Below, one piece after another: positions 1 to 8,594 of a stretch of 62,944 nt of DNA (its first letter is position 1; each line of letters begins with the position of its first letter). Made by a program: the position numbers and the translations under genes. The notes below the pieces were generated by a model that was given only the letters and a program-made list of their open reading frames with translations, ran no database searches and was not told the origin of the DNA. Where the stretch lies: contig JAFWOP010000043.1 of assembly GCA_017545365.1 (NCBI GenBank), positions 1-62,944 of the forward strand, in the 5' to 3' direction. The DNA is from Bacteroidales bacterium (GTDB lineage: Bacteria > Bacteroidota > Bacteroidia > Bacteroidales > P3).

Positions 1-1426
1 CGTTGGCATCGATGTCGAAGGTGACCTCAATCTGCGGTACTCCACGCGGTGCTGGCGGAATGCCTGCCAGGTGGAAGCGGCCGATGGTCTTGTTCTGGTT
101 GGCCATAGGACGCTCGCCCTGCAGCACGTGGATTTCCACCTCGGGTTGGTTGTCGGCAGCCGTCGAGAACACCTGCGATTTCTTGGTAGGAATGGTCGTG
201 TTGGCGTCAATCAGACGGGTCATCACACCGCCGAGGGTCTCGATACCCAGCGACAGAGGAGTGACATCCAGCAGCAGCACGTCCTTAATCTCGCCGGTCA
301 GCACACCGCCCTGAATAGCGGCACCGATAGCCACCACCTCGTCGGGGTTGACGCCCTTGTTGGGGGCTTTGCCGAAGAACTCTTCAACTTTCTTCTGCAC
401 GGCGGGGATACGGGTCGAACCGCCCACGAGAATCACCTCGTTAATATCAGAGTTCGAAAGACCTGCATCCTTCATGGCCTGACGGCAAGGCTCGATAGTA
501 GCCTGAATCAGGTCGTCGCACAGCTGCTCGAATTTGGCACGGGTCAGCTTCTTCACCAAGTGCTGCGGCACACCGTCAGCAACGGTGATATAAGGCAGAT
601 TGATTTCGGTCTCCTGAGAGGAAGACAGTTCGCACTTGGCCTTTTCGGCAGCCTCTTTCAGACGCTGCATAGCCATCGGGTCTTTGCGCAGGTCGATGCC
701 CTTGTCGCTCTTGAACTCGTCGGCCAGCCAGTTGATGACCTTCAGGTCGAAGTCGTCACCGCCCAAGTGGGTGTTGCCGTTGGTGCTTTTCACCTCGAAC
801 ACACCGTCGCCGAGGTTCAAGATGGAGATATCGAATGTACCACCACCAAGGTCGAACACTGCAACGTTCATATCCTGATTCTTCTTGTCCAGACCGTAAG
901 CCAGTGCGGCAGCGGTAGGCTCGTTGACGATACGACGCACCTTCAAGCCTGCAATCTCGCCGGCCTCTTTGGTAGCCTGACGCTGGCTGTCGTTGAAGTA
1001 GGCAGGGACGGTGATGACAGCCTCGGTCACCTCGGTGCCGAGGTAGTCTTCGGCGGTCTTCTTCATCTTCTGCAGCACGATGGCGCTAATCTCCTGTGGG
1101 GTATAGAGGCGGCCATTGATGTCCACGCGAGGCGTGTTGTTGTCGCCCTTCACCACCTTGTAAGGCACGGCGGCAATCTCCTTCTGCACACGGTCGTAGG
1201 TCTCGCCCATGAAACGTTTGATACTGTACACCGTGTTGTGAGGGTTGGTGATAGCCTGACGCTTGGCGGGGTCGCCCACCTTGCGGTCGCCGTTCTCAAT
1301 AAATCCCACTACTGAGGGAGTGGTGCGGTTGCCTTCGCTGTTGGCGATAACAACCGGCTCGTTACCTTCCATGACTGATACACAACTATTAGTTGTTCCT
1401 AAGTCGATTCCAATGATTTTTCCCAT
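1..1426 (-). CDS. dnaK: Chaperone DnaK (Hsp70), 5' part only
   Basis: ATP-dependent Hsp70 chaperone of the cytoplasm. The reading frame starts at the ATG at 1426 with the Hsp70 signature start [16 protein letters not shown] and runs off the left edge after about 475 of roughly 640 residues. The second and third Hsp70 signatures are visible ([14 protein letters not shown] and [17 protein letters not shown]), followed by the interdomain linker [15 protein letters not shown] and the start of the substrate-binding domain. The lid is outside the window. No dnaJ or grpE lies upstream, so it appears to be transcribed alone from its own promoter. A sigma-54-type promoter lies 54 bases before the start codon and a TGACA palindrome further upstream. 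Identification is certain; only the C terminus is unseen. Confidence 0.98.
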   Translation of the reverse strand, partial: MGKIIGIDLGTTNSCVSVMEGNEPVVIANSEGNRTTPSVVGFIENGDRKVGDPAKRQAITNPHNTVYSIKRFMGETYDRVQKEIAAVPYKVVKGDNNTPRVDINGRLYTPQEISAIVLQKMKKTAEDYLGTEVTEAVITVPAYFNDSQRQATKEAGEIAGLKVRRIVNEPTAAALAYGLDKKNQDMNVAVFDLGGGTFDISILNLGDGVFEVKSTNGNTHLGGDDFDLKVINWLADEFKSDKGIDLRKDPMAMQRLKEAAEKAKCELSSSQETEINLPYITVADGVPQHLVKKLTRAKFEQLCDDLIQATIEPCRQAMKDAGLSNSDINEVILVGGSTRIPAVQKKVEEFFGKAPNKGVNPDEVVAIGAAIQGGVLTGEIKDVLLLDVTPLSLGIETLGGVMTRLIDANTTIPTKKSQVFSTAADNQPEVEIHVLQGERPMANQNKTIGRFHLAGIPPAPRGVPQIEVTFDIDAN

Positions 1427-1479
1427 GATATTCTATTTTTTTTGTTTGCTTGTTAATGAAAATATTTTGCCCAATAATC

Positions 1480-1495
1480 AGCAATCCCCGTGCCA
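1480..1495 (-). promoter_or_regulatory. Putative sigma-54 (-24/-12) promoter of dnaK
   Basis: On the minus strand the sequence reads TGGCACGGGGATTGCT, matching the RpoN consensus TGGCAC-N5-TTGCW with the invariant GG and GC exactly 10 bases apart. The predicted start of transcription is near 1470, giving a leader of about 45 bases before the dnaK ATG. No Bacteroidetes TAnnTTTGC box was seen in this upstream region. The match is seen directly; its use by RpoN is inferred. Confidence 0.72.
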
Positions 1496-1517
1496 AAGCG
1501 ACATGGAGGCGCAGAGA

Positions 1518-1532
1518 CTGACAAAATGGCAG
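1518..1532. promoter_or_regulatory. TGACA palindrome upstream of dnaK
   Basis: CTGACAAAATGGCAG is a 6-3-6 palindrome with one mismatch, centred about 31 bases upstream of the -24 GG of the dnaK promoter. A near-identical element (TGACA-ATT-TGTCA) lies upstream of htpG. It could be the binding site of an RpoN activator or of a heat-shock regulator. The protein that would bind it is unknown. Confidence 0.5.
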
Positions 1533-1863
1533 AGCGGACCATGAAGCCTGCCCCACCGACCTGCCACGATGTGGCATCGGGCCGCCGGCACCGGCCTATT
1601 CGGCAGACCAATGCCTGGCATCCTGCCTGAGGGAGCTCCCCTGCCCGGCACCCGCCTTCCTTCCGGTGCGCATTCGCCTTGATTATGAAAGATAAAAGGA
1701 GCCTCTAACACACTTTTAAGTTATTAAATCCTAGGCATATCCTACAATCATCCTGCAACAACCTCAGAATTGGCGAAGGCGCTCCTTATATGGGTAGTAA
1801 AACGGGTGAGGAAAAAAACAATCCGCAGCACAATATAAATAAAATGTACGCGTTAATGAGGCT
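1533..1863. other. GC-rich intergenic stretch with short palindromes
   Basis: No gene is supported here. Roughly 1540-1690 is much more GC-rich than the flanks and holds several perfect short inverted repeats, such as TGCCAC-GAT-GTGGCA at 1562-1576 and GGCCG/CGGCC arms near 1590-1606. From 1700 on it becomes AT-rich and leads into the gene starting at 1864. It may hold far-upstream regulatory sequence for dnaK or a structured transcript; nothing more can be said. Confidence 0.4.
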
Positions 1864-3300
1864 ATGATGAAACACAGACGTATATTCAAAACGATAGGAC
1901 TTCTGGCTGTTGCCTTGCTTTTGGCCATGCCAGCGGAGGCGCGCAAGAAGCCCACTTACGAGATTACCCTCAAAATCAACAACGGCCGCGACACCATAAT
2001 GTACTTGGGACGCTATTATGCCCGCGGCAACGAGGTTATAGACACTGCCGTCAGAGACAAGAAGGGGCGGTTTGTTTTTACCGGCACCACCGACACGCTG
2101 GTCCCCGGCCTCTACTTCTTTGCCAACCCCAAGGGCAACTATGTGGAGTTTGTGGTGTACCATGAGAAGCCCTTCTTCACCTTTGAAACCGAGCAGAGGA
2201 ACTGGACATCGAACATGACCGTGAAGGGGAGCAAACAGAACGAGTTCTTCTTCGACTTCCACAAGCACGACGCCCGCATCGATGCCGACTTGCGGGAGCA
2301 CGAGCTGACGATGGATTCTGCCACCTTTGCCGCCTATAGGCAGCAGCAGCTGCGCAAGTTGGACAGCATCAAGATAGACTACATCAACAGCAACCCCTCC
2401 ATGTTCCTCTCCAAGATGATGCAGGCCACGAAGGACGAGGAGCCCCCACTGGTGGACGAGCATGGCGACACCCTCACCCTCCGCCAGCGACAGCAGTACT
2501 TTATAGACCACTATTTTGACAAAATCCCGTTGGACGACAACGCCATTATCCGCACTCCCAAGATGGTGTTCTACGACCGTGTGATGGCCTTCTTCGACAG
2601 CTACATCAAGTACGCGCCCCCACAGGCCGTCATCCGCTATGTCGACACCGTGCTGAACCGTGCCATGCCCGCCAAGGACGTCTTCAACTACCTGATGATT
2701 ACCCTTATGCAGAAATACCTGCAGAGCAACGTGGCGGTGTACGACGAAGTGTATGTCCACATCACCAAGAACTATTATGCCACCGAGGCCAACACCTTCT
2801 CCCCTCCGTCCAATATAGAGAAGGAGCTGACACGTGCCAACAAATGGGAGCGGCTGCTGGTGGGACGTGTGGCCCCCGAGCTCATCCTCTACGACACCCT
2901 GCATGTGCCCCACTCGCTGCATGCGCTGCCCAGCAAATGGAAGCTGCTCATATTCTGGTCGCCCAACTGCGGCCACTGCCAGCACATCATCCCCACGGTT
3001 TATAAGATATTCGAGAAATACCAGGCCGAGTACGACATCATGGCGTTCACCATCCTGAGCGACCCCGACGACAAGACCCGCAAGGAGTGGAAGGAATTCA
3101 TGGTGAAACATGAGATGAACAGCCCCGCATGGCTCTGTCTCGACGGCGGTGAGGCCAACGTGGACTGGCACGATGTGTACGACATCACGTCCACTCCCCA
3201 GATATACCTGATAGACGAGAACAACGTCATCCAGGCCAAGAAACTGGGTGAGAACAGCCTTGAGAACATCATCAAAGCCATCTGTGGCGGCGAAGAGTAA
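1864..3300 (+). CDS. Periplasmic thioredoxin-like (TlpA/ResA-type) protein with DUF4369/DUF5106-like N part
   Basis: A 478-residue exported protein. Residues 1 to about 26 form a signal peptide (KTIGLLAVALLLAMPAEA). Residues 30-110 resemble the beta-rich DUF4369 domain found ahead of many Bacteroidetes thioredoxins, the middle resembles DUF5106, and residues about 335-478 form a thioredoxin/AhpC-TSA fold. The redox pair is in the WSPNCGHCQH motif, Cys369 and Cys372, and the cis-proline loop is STPQIYLID. Proteins of this layout are thiol-disulfide oxidoreductases of the periplasm; the substrate is not known. It ends 49 bases before the Dcp gene and could share a transcript with it. The domain names come from family knowledge, the motifs are seen directly. 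Confidence 0.85.
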   Translation: MMKHRRIFKTIGLLAVALLLAMPAEARKKPTYEITLKINNGRDTIMYLGRYYARGNEVIDTAVRDKKGRFVFTGTTDTLVPGLYFFANPKGNYVEFVVYHEKPFFTFETEQRNWTSNMTVKGSKQNEFFFDFHKHDARIDADLREHELTMDSATFAAYRQQQLRKLDSIKIDYINSNPSMFLSKMMQATKDEEPPLVDEHGDTLTLRQRQQYFIDHYFDKIPLDDNAIIRTPKMVFYDRVMAFFDSYIKYAPPQAVIRYVDTVLNRAMPAKDVFNYLMITLMQKYLQSNVAVYDEVYVHITKNYYATEANTFSPPSNIEKELTRANKWERLLVGRVAPELILYDTLHVPHSLHALPSKWKLLIFWSPNCGHCQHIIPTVYKIFEKYQAEYDIMAFTILSDPDDKTRKEWKEFMVKHEMNSPAWLCLDGGEANVDWHDVYDITSTPQIYLIDENNVIQAKKLGENSLENIIKAICGGEE

Positions 3301-3349
3301 GCCTTTCAGAAACAACAACCGAATTAACAACACTTCAACATATTAACCA

Positions 3350-5449
3350 ATGAGAAGAAATACAATCTTAATCGCGAGCTTTGCAGCCATGACGCTGCTG
3401 GCCGCAGGATGTAAAAAGAACATGGACAATCCTTTCTTTACCGAATGGGGAACACCGTATGAGATTCCCGACTTTGCAAAAATCAAGACCGAGCACTACA
3501 TGCCCGCCTTCCAGGAAGGCATGCGCCAACAGCTGGAGGAAATCGACGCCATCGTCAACAATGCAGAGGCTCCCACCTTCGAGAACACGATAGAGGCCTA
3601 CGAGTACAGCGGGCAGCTGCTGGACAAGGTGGCTGGCGTGTTTTTCAACCTCAGCGAGTGCGAAAACAGCGACGAGATGGAGGCCATAGCCGAAGAGGTG
3701 ACGCCCCTGCTGTCGGCCCATGGCGACAACATAGCCCTCAACGCCAAGCTGTTCGAACGCATCAAGACCGTTTACGACCAGAAGGACAACCTGGGGCTGA
3801 ACCCCGAGCAGATGCGCCTGCTGGACGAGACATACAAGGGCTTTGTGCGCAGCGGTGCCAACGTGCCCGAGGAGCAGCAGGCCCGCTTCCGCGAGCTGAA
3901 CGAGCAGATAGCCTCGCTCACCCTCCGTTTTGCCCAGAACGTGCTGAAGGCCACCAACGCCTATGAGCTGGTGCTCGACACGGCACCCGCAGGCCTTACC
4001 AACGACCAGATAGCCGCTGCCAAGGAGGCTGCCGACGCCGACTCGGCCACCAAGGGCAAACTGGTCTTCAGGCTCAACCTCCCCAGCTGGGAACCCTTTA
4101 TGCAGAATTGTGCCGTCCGCGACCTGCGCAAGCAGATGTGGGAAGCCTACAGCACCCGCTGCAACGGTGGCGAGTTCGACAACCTCAAGATTATCGACAC
4201 CCTGGTCAACCTGCGACTGGAGCGTGCCAACATTTTGGGATTCCCCACCCATGCCGACTATGTGCTTGACAACTGCCTGGCCAAGACCCCGAAGGCCGTT
4301 TACGACTGCCTGATGCAGATTTGGCGTCCCGCCCTGAACAAGGCCAAAGCCGAGTGTGCCGAATACCAGAAGATGATAAAGGCCGACGACCCCACCGCCA
4401 AGCTGGAGCCGTGGGACTGGCGCTATTATAGCGAGAAACTGCGCAAGGAGAAATACGCCCTTGACGACGAGGTGGTGCGTCCCTACTTCTCGCTCGACAA
4501 TGTACGCGAAGGTGCTTTCGCCACTGCTGGCAAGCTCTACGGCATCACTTTCCGCGAGAACCCCGACCTGCCCACATACAACAAGGAGGCCCACGCCTAC
4601 GAAGTGATGGACGGCAACCAAGTCATCGGCATCCTCTACATGGACTTCTTCCCCCGCGCCAGCAAGCGCAGCGGTGCCTGGATGACCGAATTCCGCGGGC
4701 AGCAGGTGAACCAGAAAGGCGAGAACGTCATCCCCATCATCCAGGTGGTGTGCAACTTCACCAAGCCCACGGGCGACAAGCCCTCGCTGCTCAACTTCGA
4801 CGAGAGCGAGACCCTCTTCCACGAGTTCGGCCATGCTCTCCACGGGCTGCTGAGCAAATGCCACTATCCCTCGCTGGCTGGCACCAACGTGCCGCGCGAC
4901 TTTGTGGAGCTGCCTTCACAGATTATGGAGAACTGGTGCCGCAACCCGCAGGTGATGAAGACCTACGCCAAGCACTATCAGACCGGCGAGAGCATCCCCG
5001 ACGAGCTGATTGAGAAGATTGCTGCCGCGCAAACCTACGGTCAGGGCTTTATCAACACCGAGTTGCTGGCTGCCTCGCTGCTCGACATGGACTACCACAG
5101 CATCGCCGTGAAGCAGTCTATCGAACCCAACCAGTTCGAGGCCATGCACCTAAACGCCATAGGCCTTATACCTGAAATCATCAGCCGCTACAAGAGCTCC
5201 TACTTCCAGCATATCTTCACCACAGGTTACGATGCCGGATACTACAGCTACACCTGGACCGCCATCCTCGACCACGACGCCTTTGCTGCCTTTGTGGAGA
5301 GTGGCGATCTCTTCAACCCCGAGCTGGCCAAGAAGTTCCGCCACATCTTGGAGAGCGGCAACACCGAAGACCCGATGCAGATGTACATCAACTTCCGTGG
5401 CAAGGAGCCTAGCGTCACCCCGCTGCTGAAAGACAGAGGACTGATTTAA
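3350..5449 (+). CDS. dcp: Peptidyl-dipeptidase Dcp, M3 family zinc metallopeptidase, lipoprotein
   Basis: A 699-residue M3 oligopeptidase that removes C-terminal dipeptides from peptides. The N terminus is a lipoprotein signal with the lipobox LLAAGC, so the enzyme is probably anchored in the periplasm or outer membrane rather than cytoplasmic. The zinc site is HEFGH with His491 and His495 as ligands and the glutamate between them as catalytic base; the downstream ligand region is ELPSQIMENW. Length and the C-terminal segment (YYSYTWTAILDHDAFAAF) fit the bacterial Dcp group. It follows the thioredoxin-like gene by 49 bases and is followed by a short AT-rich gap and a PspC gene. The assignment to Dcp rather than the related oligopeptidase A rests on overall resemblance. 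Confidence 0.92.
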   Translation: MRRNTILIASFAAMTLLAAGCKKNMDNPFFTEWGTPYEIPDFAKIKTEHYMPAFQEGMRQQLEEIDAIVNNAEAPTFENTIEAYEYSGQLLDKVAGVFFNLSECENSDEMEAIAEEVTPLLSAHGDNIALNAKLFERIKTVYDQKDNLGLNPEQMRLLDETYKGFVRSGANVPEEQQARFRELNEQIASLTLRFAQNVLKATNAYELVLDTAPAGLTNDQIAAAKEAADADSATKGKLVFRLNLPSWEPFMQNCAVRDLRKQMWEAYSTRCNGGEFDNLKIIDTLVNLRLERANILGFPTHADYVLDNCLAKTPKAVYDCLMQIWRPALNKAKAECAEYQKMIKADDPTAKLEPWDWRYYSEKLRKEKYALDDEVVRPYFSLDNVREGAFATAGKLYGITFRENPDLPTYNKEAHAYEVMDGNQVIGILYMDFFPRASKRSGAWMTEFRGQQVNQKGENVIPIIQVVCNFTKPTGDKPSLLNFDESETLFHEFGHALHGLLSKCHYPSLAGTNVPRDFVELPSQIMENWCRNPQVMKTYAKHYQTGESIPDELIEKIAAAQTYGQGFINTELLAASLLDMDYHSIAVKQSIEPNQFEAMHLNAIGLIPEIISRYKSSYFQHIFTTGYDAGYYSYTWTAILDHDAFAAFVESGDLFNPELAKKFRHILESGNTEDPMQMYINFRGKEPSVTPLLKDRGLI

Positions 5450-5523
5450 AATTGAAAGGTGAAAATTGATAATTGAAATTTGGCTGGCGCGGTTGACTGT
5501 CAATTCCCTAATCGCTAATCACT

Positions 5524-5718
5524 ATGTCAGAAGAAATCAAGAAACTATACCGCAACCCCCGCGACAAGCGTATCGCGGGGGTATGCAGCGGTATTGCTGA
5601 ATACCTCAACGTGGATGTCACTGTGGTGCGCATCCTCTTTCTGATTGCCCTGCTGTGCTTCGGCACGGGATTGGGCATATACCTCATCGTGTGGCTGCTG
5701 GCGCCAGAAAAAGCTTGA
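5524..5718 (+). CDS. PspC domain membrane protein
   Basis: A 64-residue protein made almost entirely of a PspC domain. It has the typical start KKLYRNPRDKRIAGVCSGIAEYLNVD followed by one hydrophobic helix (about residues 38-58, ILFLIALLCFGTGLGIYLIVWLL). PspC-type proteins sit in the inner membrane and in enterobacteria take part in the phage-shock envelope stress response; stand-alone short versions are common in Bacteroidetes and have no settled role. It is 7 bases upstream of the next gene and so probably cotranscribed with it. Confidence 0.9.
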   Translation: MSEEIKKLYRNPRDKRIAGVCSGIAEYLNVDVTVVRILFLIALLCFGTGLGIYLIVWLLAPEKA

Positions 5719-5725
5719 TTGAGAT

Positions 5726-6883
5726 ATGAAAAAGCTTGCAATACTTATTACAGCCCTGCTCCTAATGGGTTTGACTCAGGCGCAGGATGCTAAGGAGGCG
5801 GCTATCGTAGGGTATACGACCCCCGATTACGAACAAATCAAGAAGGACTGTACCGACAAGCACAGCTTTCGCTATTACCCCAATCTGGTCAAGCGATTCG
5901 CTGCGGTGGACACGTCGCTGCAGGTGGAAGACTTACAGACGTTATACTATGGGCAGGCTTTCCTTGATGGCTATAACCCATATCAACGTTATGACGAGTT
6001 TGACCAAATCCGTGCTATCATGAACAAGGATGAGGCACCCACTATTGAGGACACTCGAATGATTGTCAAACTTGCCAACGCTGTCATCGCCAAGAATCCT
6101 GCTGAGCCGATGGCCTATTACTACAAGTTTGTAGGACAGAGCATGGCGTGTGAGTACTTTGGGGGTGACACGGCTGAAATGCAGAAGTCGCAACTGCAGT
6201 TTCAGATGCTGTTCTACACCATTGCCAGCACAGGCAACGGCATCTCACCCGAACTGGCGATGCATGTGGTGAACACTTCGCATGAGTATATGATGATGGG
6301 CATGTATGGCTTCCAGATGAAGGAGCAGGTGCTAATGAGTTACAACGGAAGCAACTACGATATGTTTGTAATCGACACCAATGAATATGGTGTGGACACG
6401 CTCTATTTCAACATCGACCGTATTGTGGGGGCATGGAGTAGCCTCTTCACTGTCAATAAGGAAGTGCCAGAGACTGGCACTGGGTTATTCCTTGAGTTGG
6501 GCGAGAGGTTTGTGTTGGAGTTGAAGAAGCCCAAACGGAAGGATAGCCAGTTCGTGTTGGTGTCGAAAGAGATGGTTGGTGACACGCTGGTCTGTGACCG
6601 CGACAGCCTCTTCCGCGAGCCTGTGCCAAAGAACCAGGTGGTGGGCTATTTCTGTCCCATGCGCCTAAGCGAGGATGACGAGACGGTGTTCAATTGCCTG
6701 GTGTTCATCAGCAATTGTGGAAAGAAGTGGCTCTATTACGACACCTATATCTCGACAGATGAAAATGGAAAAAACTTTACTCCCACCTCCAACAATGGAA
6801 TGCCGCGCGGTGTGTTGATGAACGAAATGTGGCCTACAGACGTAAAAGTCTTGAGCATCGACAATATCCGCACGAAGAAATAA
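5726..6883 (+). CDS. Secreted DUF4919-like protein
   Basis: A 385-residue exported protein with a clear signal peptide (MKKLAILITALLLMGLTQAQ). The segment from about residue 29 (VGYTTPDYEQIKKDCTDKHSFRYYP) to about residue 165 resembles DUF4919, a helical Bacteroidetes domain of unknown function. The C-terminal half (about 200-385) is beta-rich and has no domain I recognise. It follows the PspC gene closely and lies 50 bases before the sigma-factor fusion gene, with a strong hairpin in that gap. Base composition is lower in GC than the upstream housekeeping genes. The function is unknown. Confidence 0.7.
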   Translation: MKKLAILITALLLMGLTQAQDAKEAAIVGYTTPDYEQIKKDCTDKHSFRYYPNLVKRFAAVDTSLQVEDLQTLYYGQAFLDGYNPYQRYDEFDQIRAIMNKDEAPTIEDTRMIVKLANAVIAKNPAEPMAYYYKFVGQSMACEYFGGDTAEMQKSQLQFQMLFYTIASTGNGISPELAMHVVNTSHEYMMMGMYGFQMKEQVLMSYNGSNYDMFVIDTNEYGVDTLYFNIDRIVGAWSSLFTVNKEVPETGTGLFLELGERFVLELKKPKRKDSQFVLVSKEMVGDTLVCDRDSLFREPVPKNQVVGYFCPMRLSEDDETVFNCLVFISNCGKKWLYYDTYISTDENGKNFTPTSNNGMPRGVLMNEMWPTDVKVLSIDNIRTKK

Positions 6884-6897
6884 TTTTTTCACCTCCA

Positions 6898-6925
6898 TGC
6901 AGTCTTTCTTAGAGAAAAGGTCTCT
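6898..6925 (+). promoter_or_regulatory. Bipartite ECF-type promoter candidate of the sigma-fusion gene
   Basis: TGCAGTCTT, 12 unconserved bases, then GGTCTCT. The same two blocks at exactly the same spacing recur at 8595-8622 before the radical SAM operon, while the spacer between them differs almost completely. This is the pattern expected of -35 and -10 elements, and GTCT resembles the -10 of many ECF promoters. If real, transcription would start close to the first ATG (6934), making the second ATG at 6943 a plausible start. Confidence 0.55.
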
Positions 6926-6933
6926 AAGAAGAC
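6902..6933 (+). promoter_or_regulatory. Perfect hairpin ending at the start codon of the sigma-fusion gene
   Basis: TTCTTAGAGA (6906-6915), loop AAAGG, TCTCTAAGAA (6921-6930). With one bulged T the stem extends to GTCTT/AAGAC at 6902-6933, directly before the ATG at 6934. It overlaps the proposed -10 block. It could be the terminator of the upstream gene, an operator, or a structure that hides the translation start. There is no T-run after it, which argues against an ordinary intrinsic terminator. Confidence 0.55.
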
Positions 6934-8583
6934 ATGACGGACATGGAACAACTAATAGAGCAAGCTAAGACTGGTGACCGACAGTCTCTGAATATGCTTT
7001 ATAGCCGCTATAGACAGCGGGCTTTTGCCATTTGTCGTCATATCACTCGTGACAAAGAGTTGTCGGAGGAGCTTGTGAATGATGCTTTCCTTATTGCTTT
7101 TAGCAGGTTGGACCAACTAAAAGACCCGGAAAAGTTCGGCGGTTGGCTGGCTGCCATTTCGGCACGGCTGGCAATACGACAGCTAAAGCATCAGCCCCAA
7201 AGCAAGGCTATCCCGATTTCTCATATCGAAGGCTTTGATGTGCCCTGCGAGACGCACGAGACTCCTTTTACACAAGATGAGTTGCAGGCGGCAATCAACC
7301 AACTGCCCCCAGGCTATCGACAGGTGTTTACCATGGCGGTAGTGGAGGGCAAGCCTCACAAGGAGATTGCGCAGACACTGAATATAGAGCCACATTCCTC
7401 ATCCTCGCAACTCTACCACGCACGAGCCATGTTGCAGCGCATTCTGGGGCCATTGTTGTGCGTCTTGTTGTTGGCGATGCCCTTTATGGTGGAGAAAGAT
7501 GCAAATAGCGACCTGGCCACTCTGACTGCACAGCGGCAGGGAAAACTGCCAATCATAGAAACAAATCATTATTCACCTCAAGGGAATCCCAAGCATCTCG
7601 TTTCCTTGATGGCAAATGACACTGTCGGCCTTGAAGAGTCGCCCACAACAATGTTGCAGAACGATTCCTTATCGTACCCTACTCCCTCAGAAGAAGTGAT
7701 AGGAATAACCGACCAGGGTGTGGCGATTGAGTCAATAACAACCGTCCCCAAGTTAATGGCAGTACGCCCAGCAAACAAATGGTCGGTGACTGTAACTATG
7801 ATGTATTCCCTTTCCGAAATGTGTGTTACCCAACATCCTCATCCCTTGCTGTTGCCTTCAGTAGCTCCTTCAGGTGAACCCGTGACAGGCATTCCCATTG
7901 GTAATTGGCGCGACTGCAAACAATATGTGTTGGAAAATAGTGCGCTCTTCTCTGACGAGGTGGCCTCTGCATTGATACGTATAGCCCAAAGCAACGAGAT
8001 AGATAACAATGGCGAAATCCTTCGAACCGAATATCATGAGCCACCTACCATTGAGTCACTATTGCTTCATTACGCAATAGACAGCACTTTCTCGGTCTAT
8101 GCTGGCGTAGGACATGGCGAATACCGTTCTTACTTCCAAACGGGTGTTGGAATAGATAGGATTGACGAGTGGCAGAGTGTCGCATTCCTCAATATTCCCA
8201 TAGGTGTGTCGTACAATCTGCATCAGTCATCCCGGTTTGGTTGCCATCTTTCCACCGACCTTTCACTTCAACTGCCTTTGTCCATTCACAACAGTACTAG
8301 TTTCATTATTGGAGGACAAACAAATAACACCGCTGCAGGAGCATCAACAATTCCCCTCAGCAATTGCTTCTCGCATCAGGGGCAACCAAGTCTCTTTGCC
8401 ACCCTCAAGGCGGGTGTTCATTACCGCCAAACAGAGCATATCAGCTTTTTCGTCGAGGGTGGCATAGGCTATAGCATATCCCCTCGCTCTACCACTGATT
8501 CAAATTGGCAGTCTTTGTCCACCTACGCCACAGACCATCCATTCACCCTATCTTCACATATTGGTATGCAATTTACATTTTAG
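6934..8583 (+). CDS. ECF sigma factor fused to a membrane helix and a C-terminal outer-membrane-like beta-barrel
   Basis: One uninterrupted 549-residue frame with three parts. Residues about 7-85 are sigma region 2 (LYSRYRQRAFAICRHITRD, ELVNDAFLIAF) and about 113-168 are region 4 (INQLPPGYRQVFTMAVVEG, helix-turn-helix HKEIAQTLNIEPHSSSSQL). Residues about 171-186 are one short hydrophobic helix (LGPLLCVLLLAMPFMV). Residues about 187-280 are a polar linker, and from about 280, especially 385-549, alternating beta strands end in the aromatic FTF typical of outer-membrane barrels. In Bacteroidetes the familiar arrangement is a separate sigma gene followed by an anti-sigma or barrel gene; here the sigma factor itself carries the membrane part. 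It should initiate transcription under control of an envelope signal, but that is inference. The ATG at 6943 is an alternative start. Confidence 0.85.
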   Translation: MTDMEQLIEQAKTGDRQSLNMLYSRYRQRAFAICRHITRDKELSEELVNDAFLIAFSRLDQLKDPEKFGGWLAAISARLAIRQLKHQPQSKAIPISHIEGFDVPCETHETPFTQDELQAAINQLPPGYRQVFTMAVVEGKPHKEIAQTLNIEPHSSSSQLYHARAMLQRILGPLLCVLLLAMPFMVEKDANSDLATLTAQRQGKLPIIETNHYSPQGNPKHLVSLMANDTVGLEESPTTMLQNDSLSYPTPSEEVIGITDQGVAIESITTVPKLMAVRPANKWSVTVTMMYSLSEMCVTQHPHPLLLPSVAPSGEPVTGIPIGNWRDCKQYVLENSALFSDEVASALIRIAQSNEIDNNGEILRTEYHEPPTIESLLLHYAIDSTFSVYAGVGHGEYRSYFQTGVGIDRIDEWQSVAFLNIPIGVSYNLHQSSRFGCHLSTDLSLQLPLSIHNSTSFIIGGQTNNTAAGASTIPLSNCFSHQGQPSLFATLKAGVHYRQTEHISFFVEGGIGYSISPRSTTDSNWQSLSTYATDHPFTLSSHIGMQFTF

Positions 8584-8594
8584 TCATTCCTTCG

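Noticed and set aside
71..1315. Long plus-strand frame of 414 codons opposite dnaK
   Set aside because: It is the antisense shadow of dnaK, whose minus-strand product matches Hsp70 throughout; GC-rich coding sequence often leaves such open frames.
1786..3333. Minus-strand frame of 515 codons opposite the thioredoxin-like gene
   Set aside because: No recognisable domain or start context; the plus strand carries a signal peptide and a CxxC thioredoxin fold.
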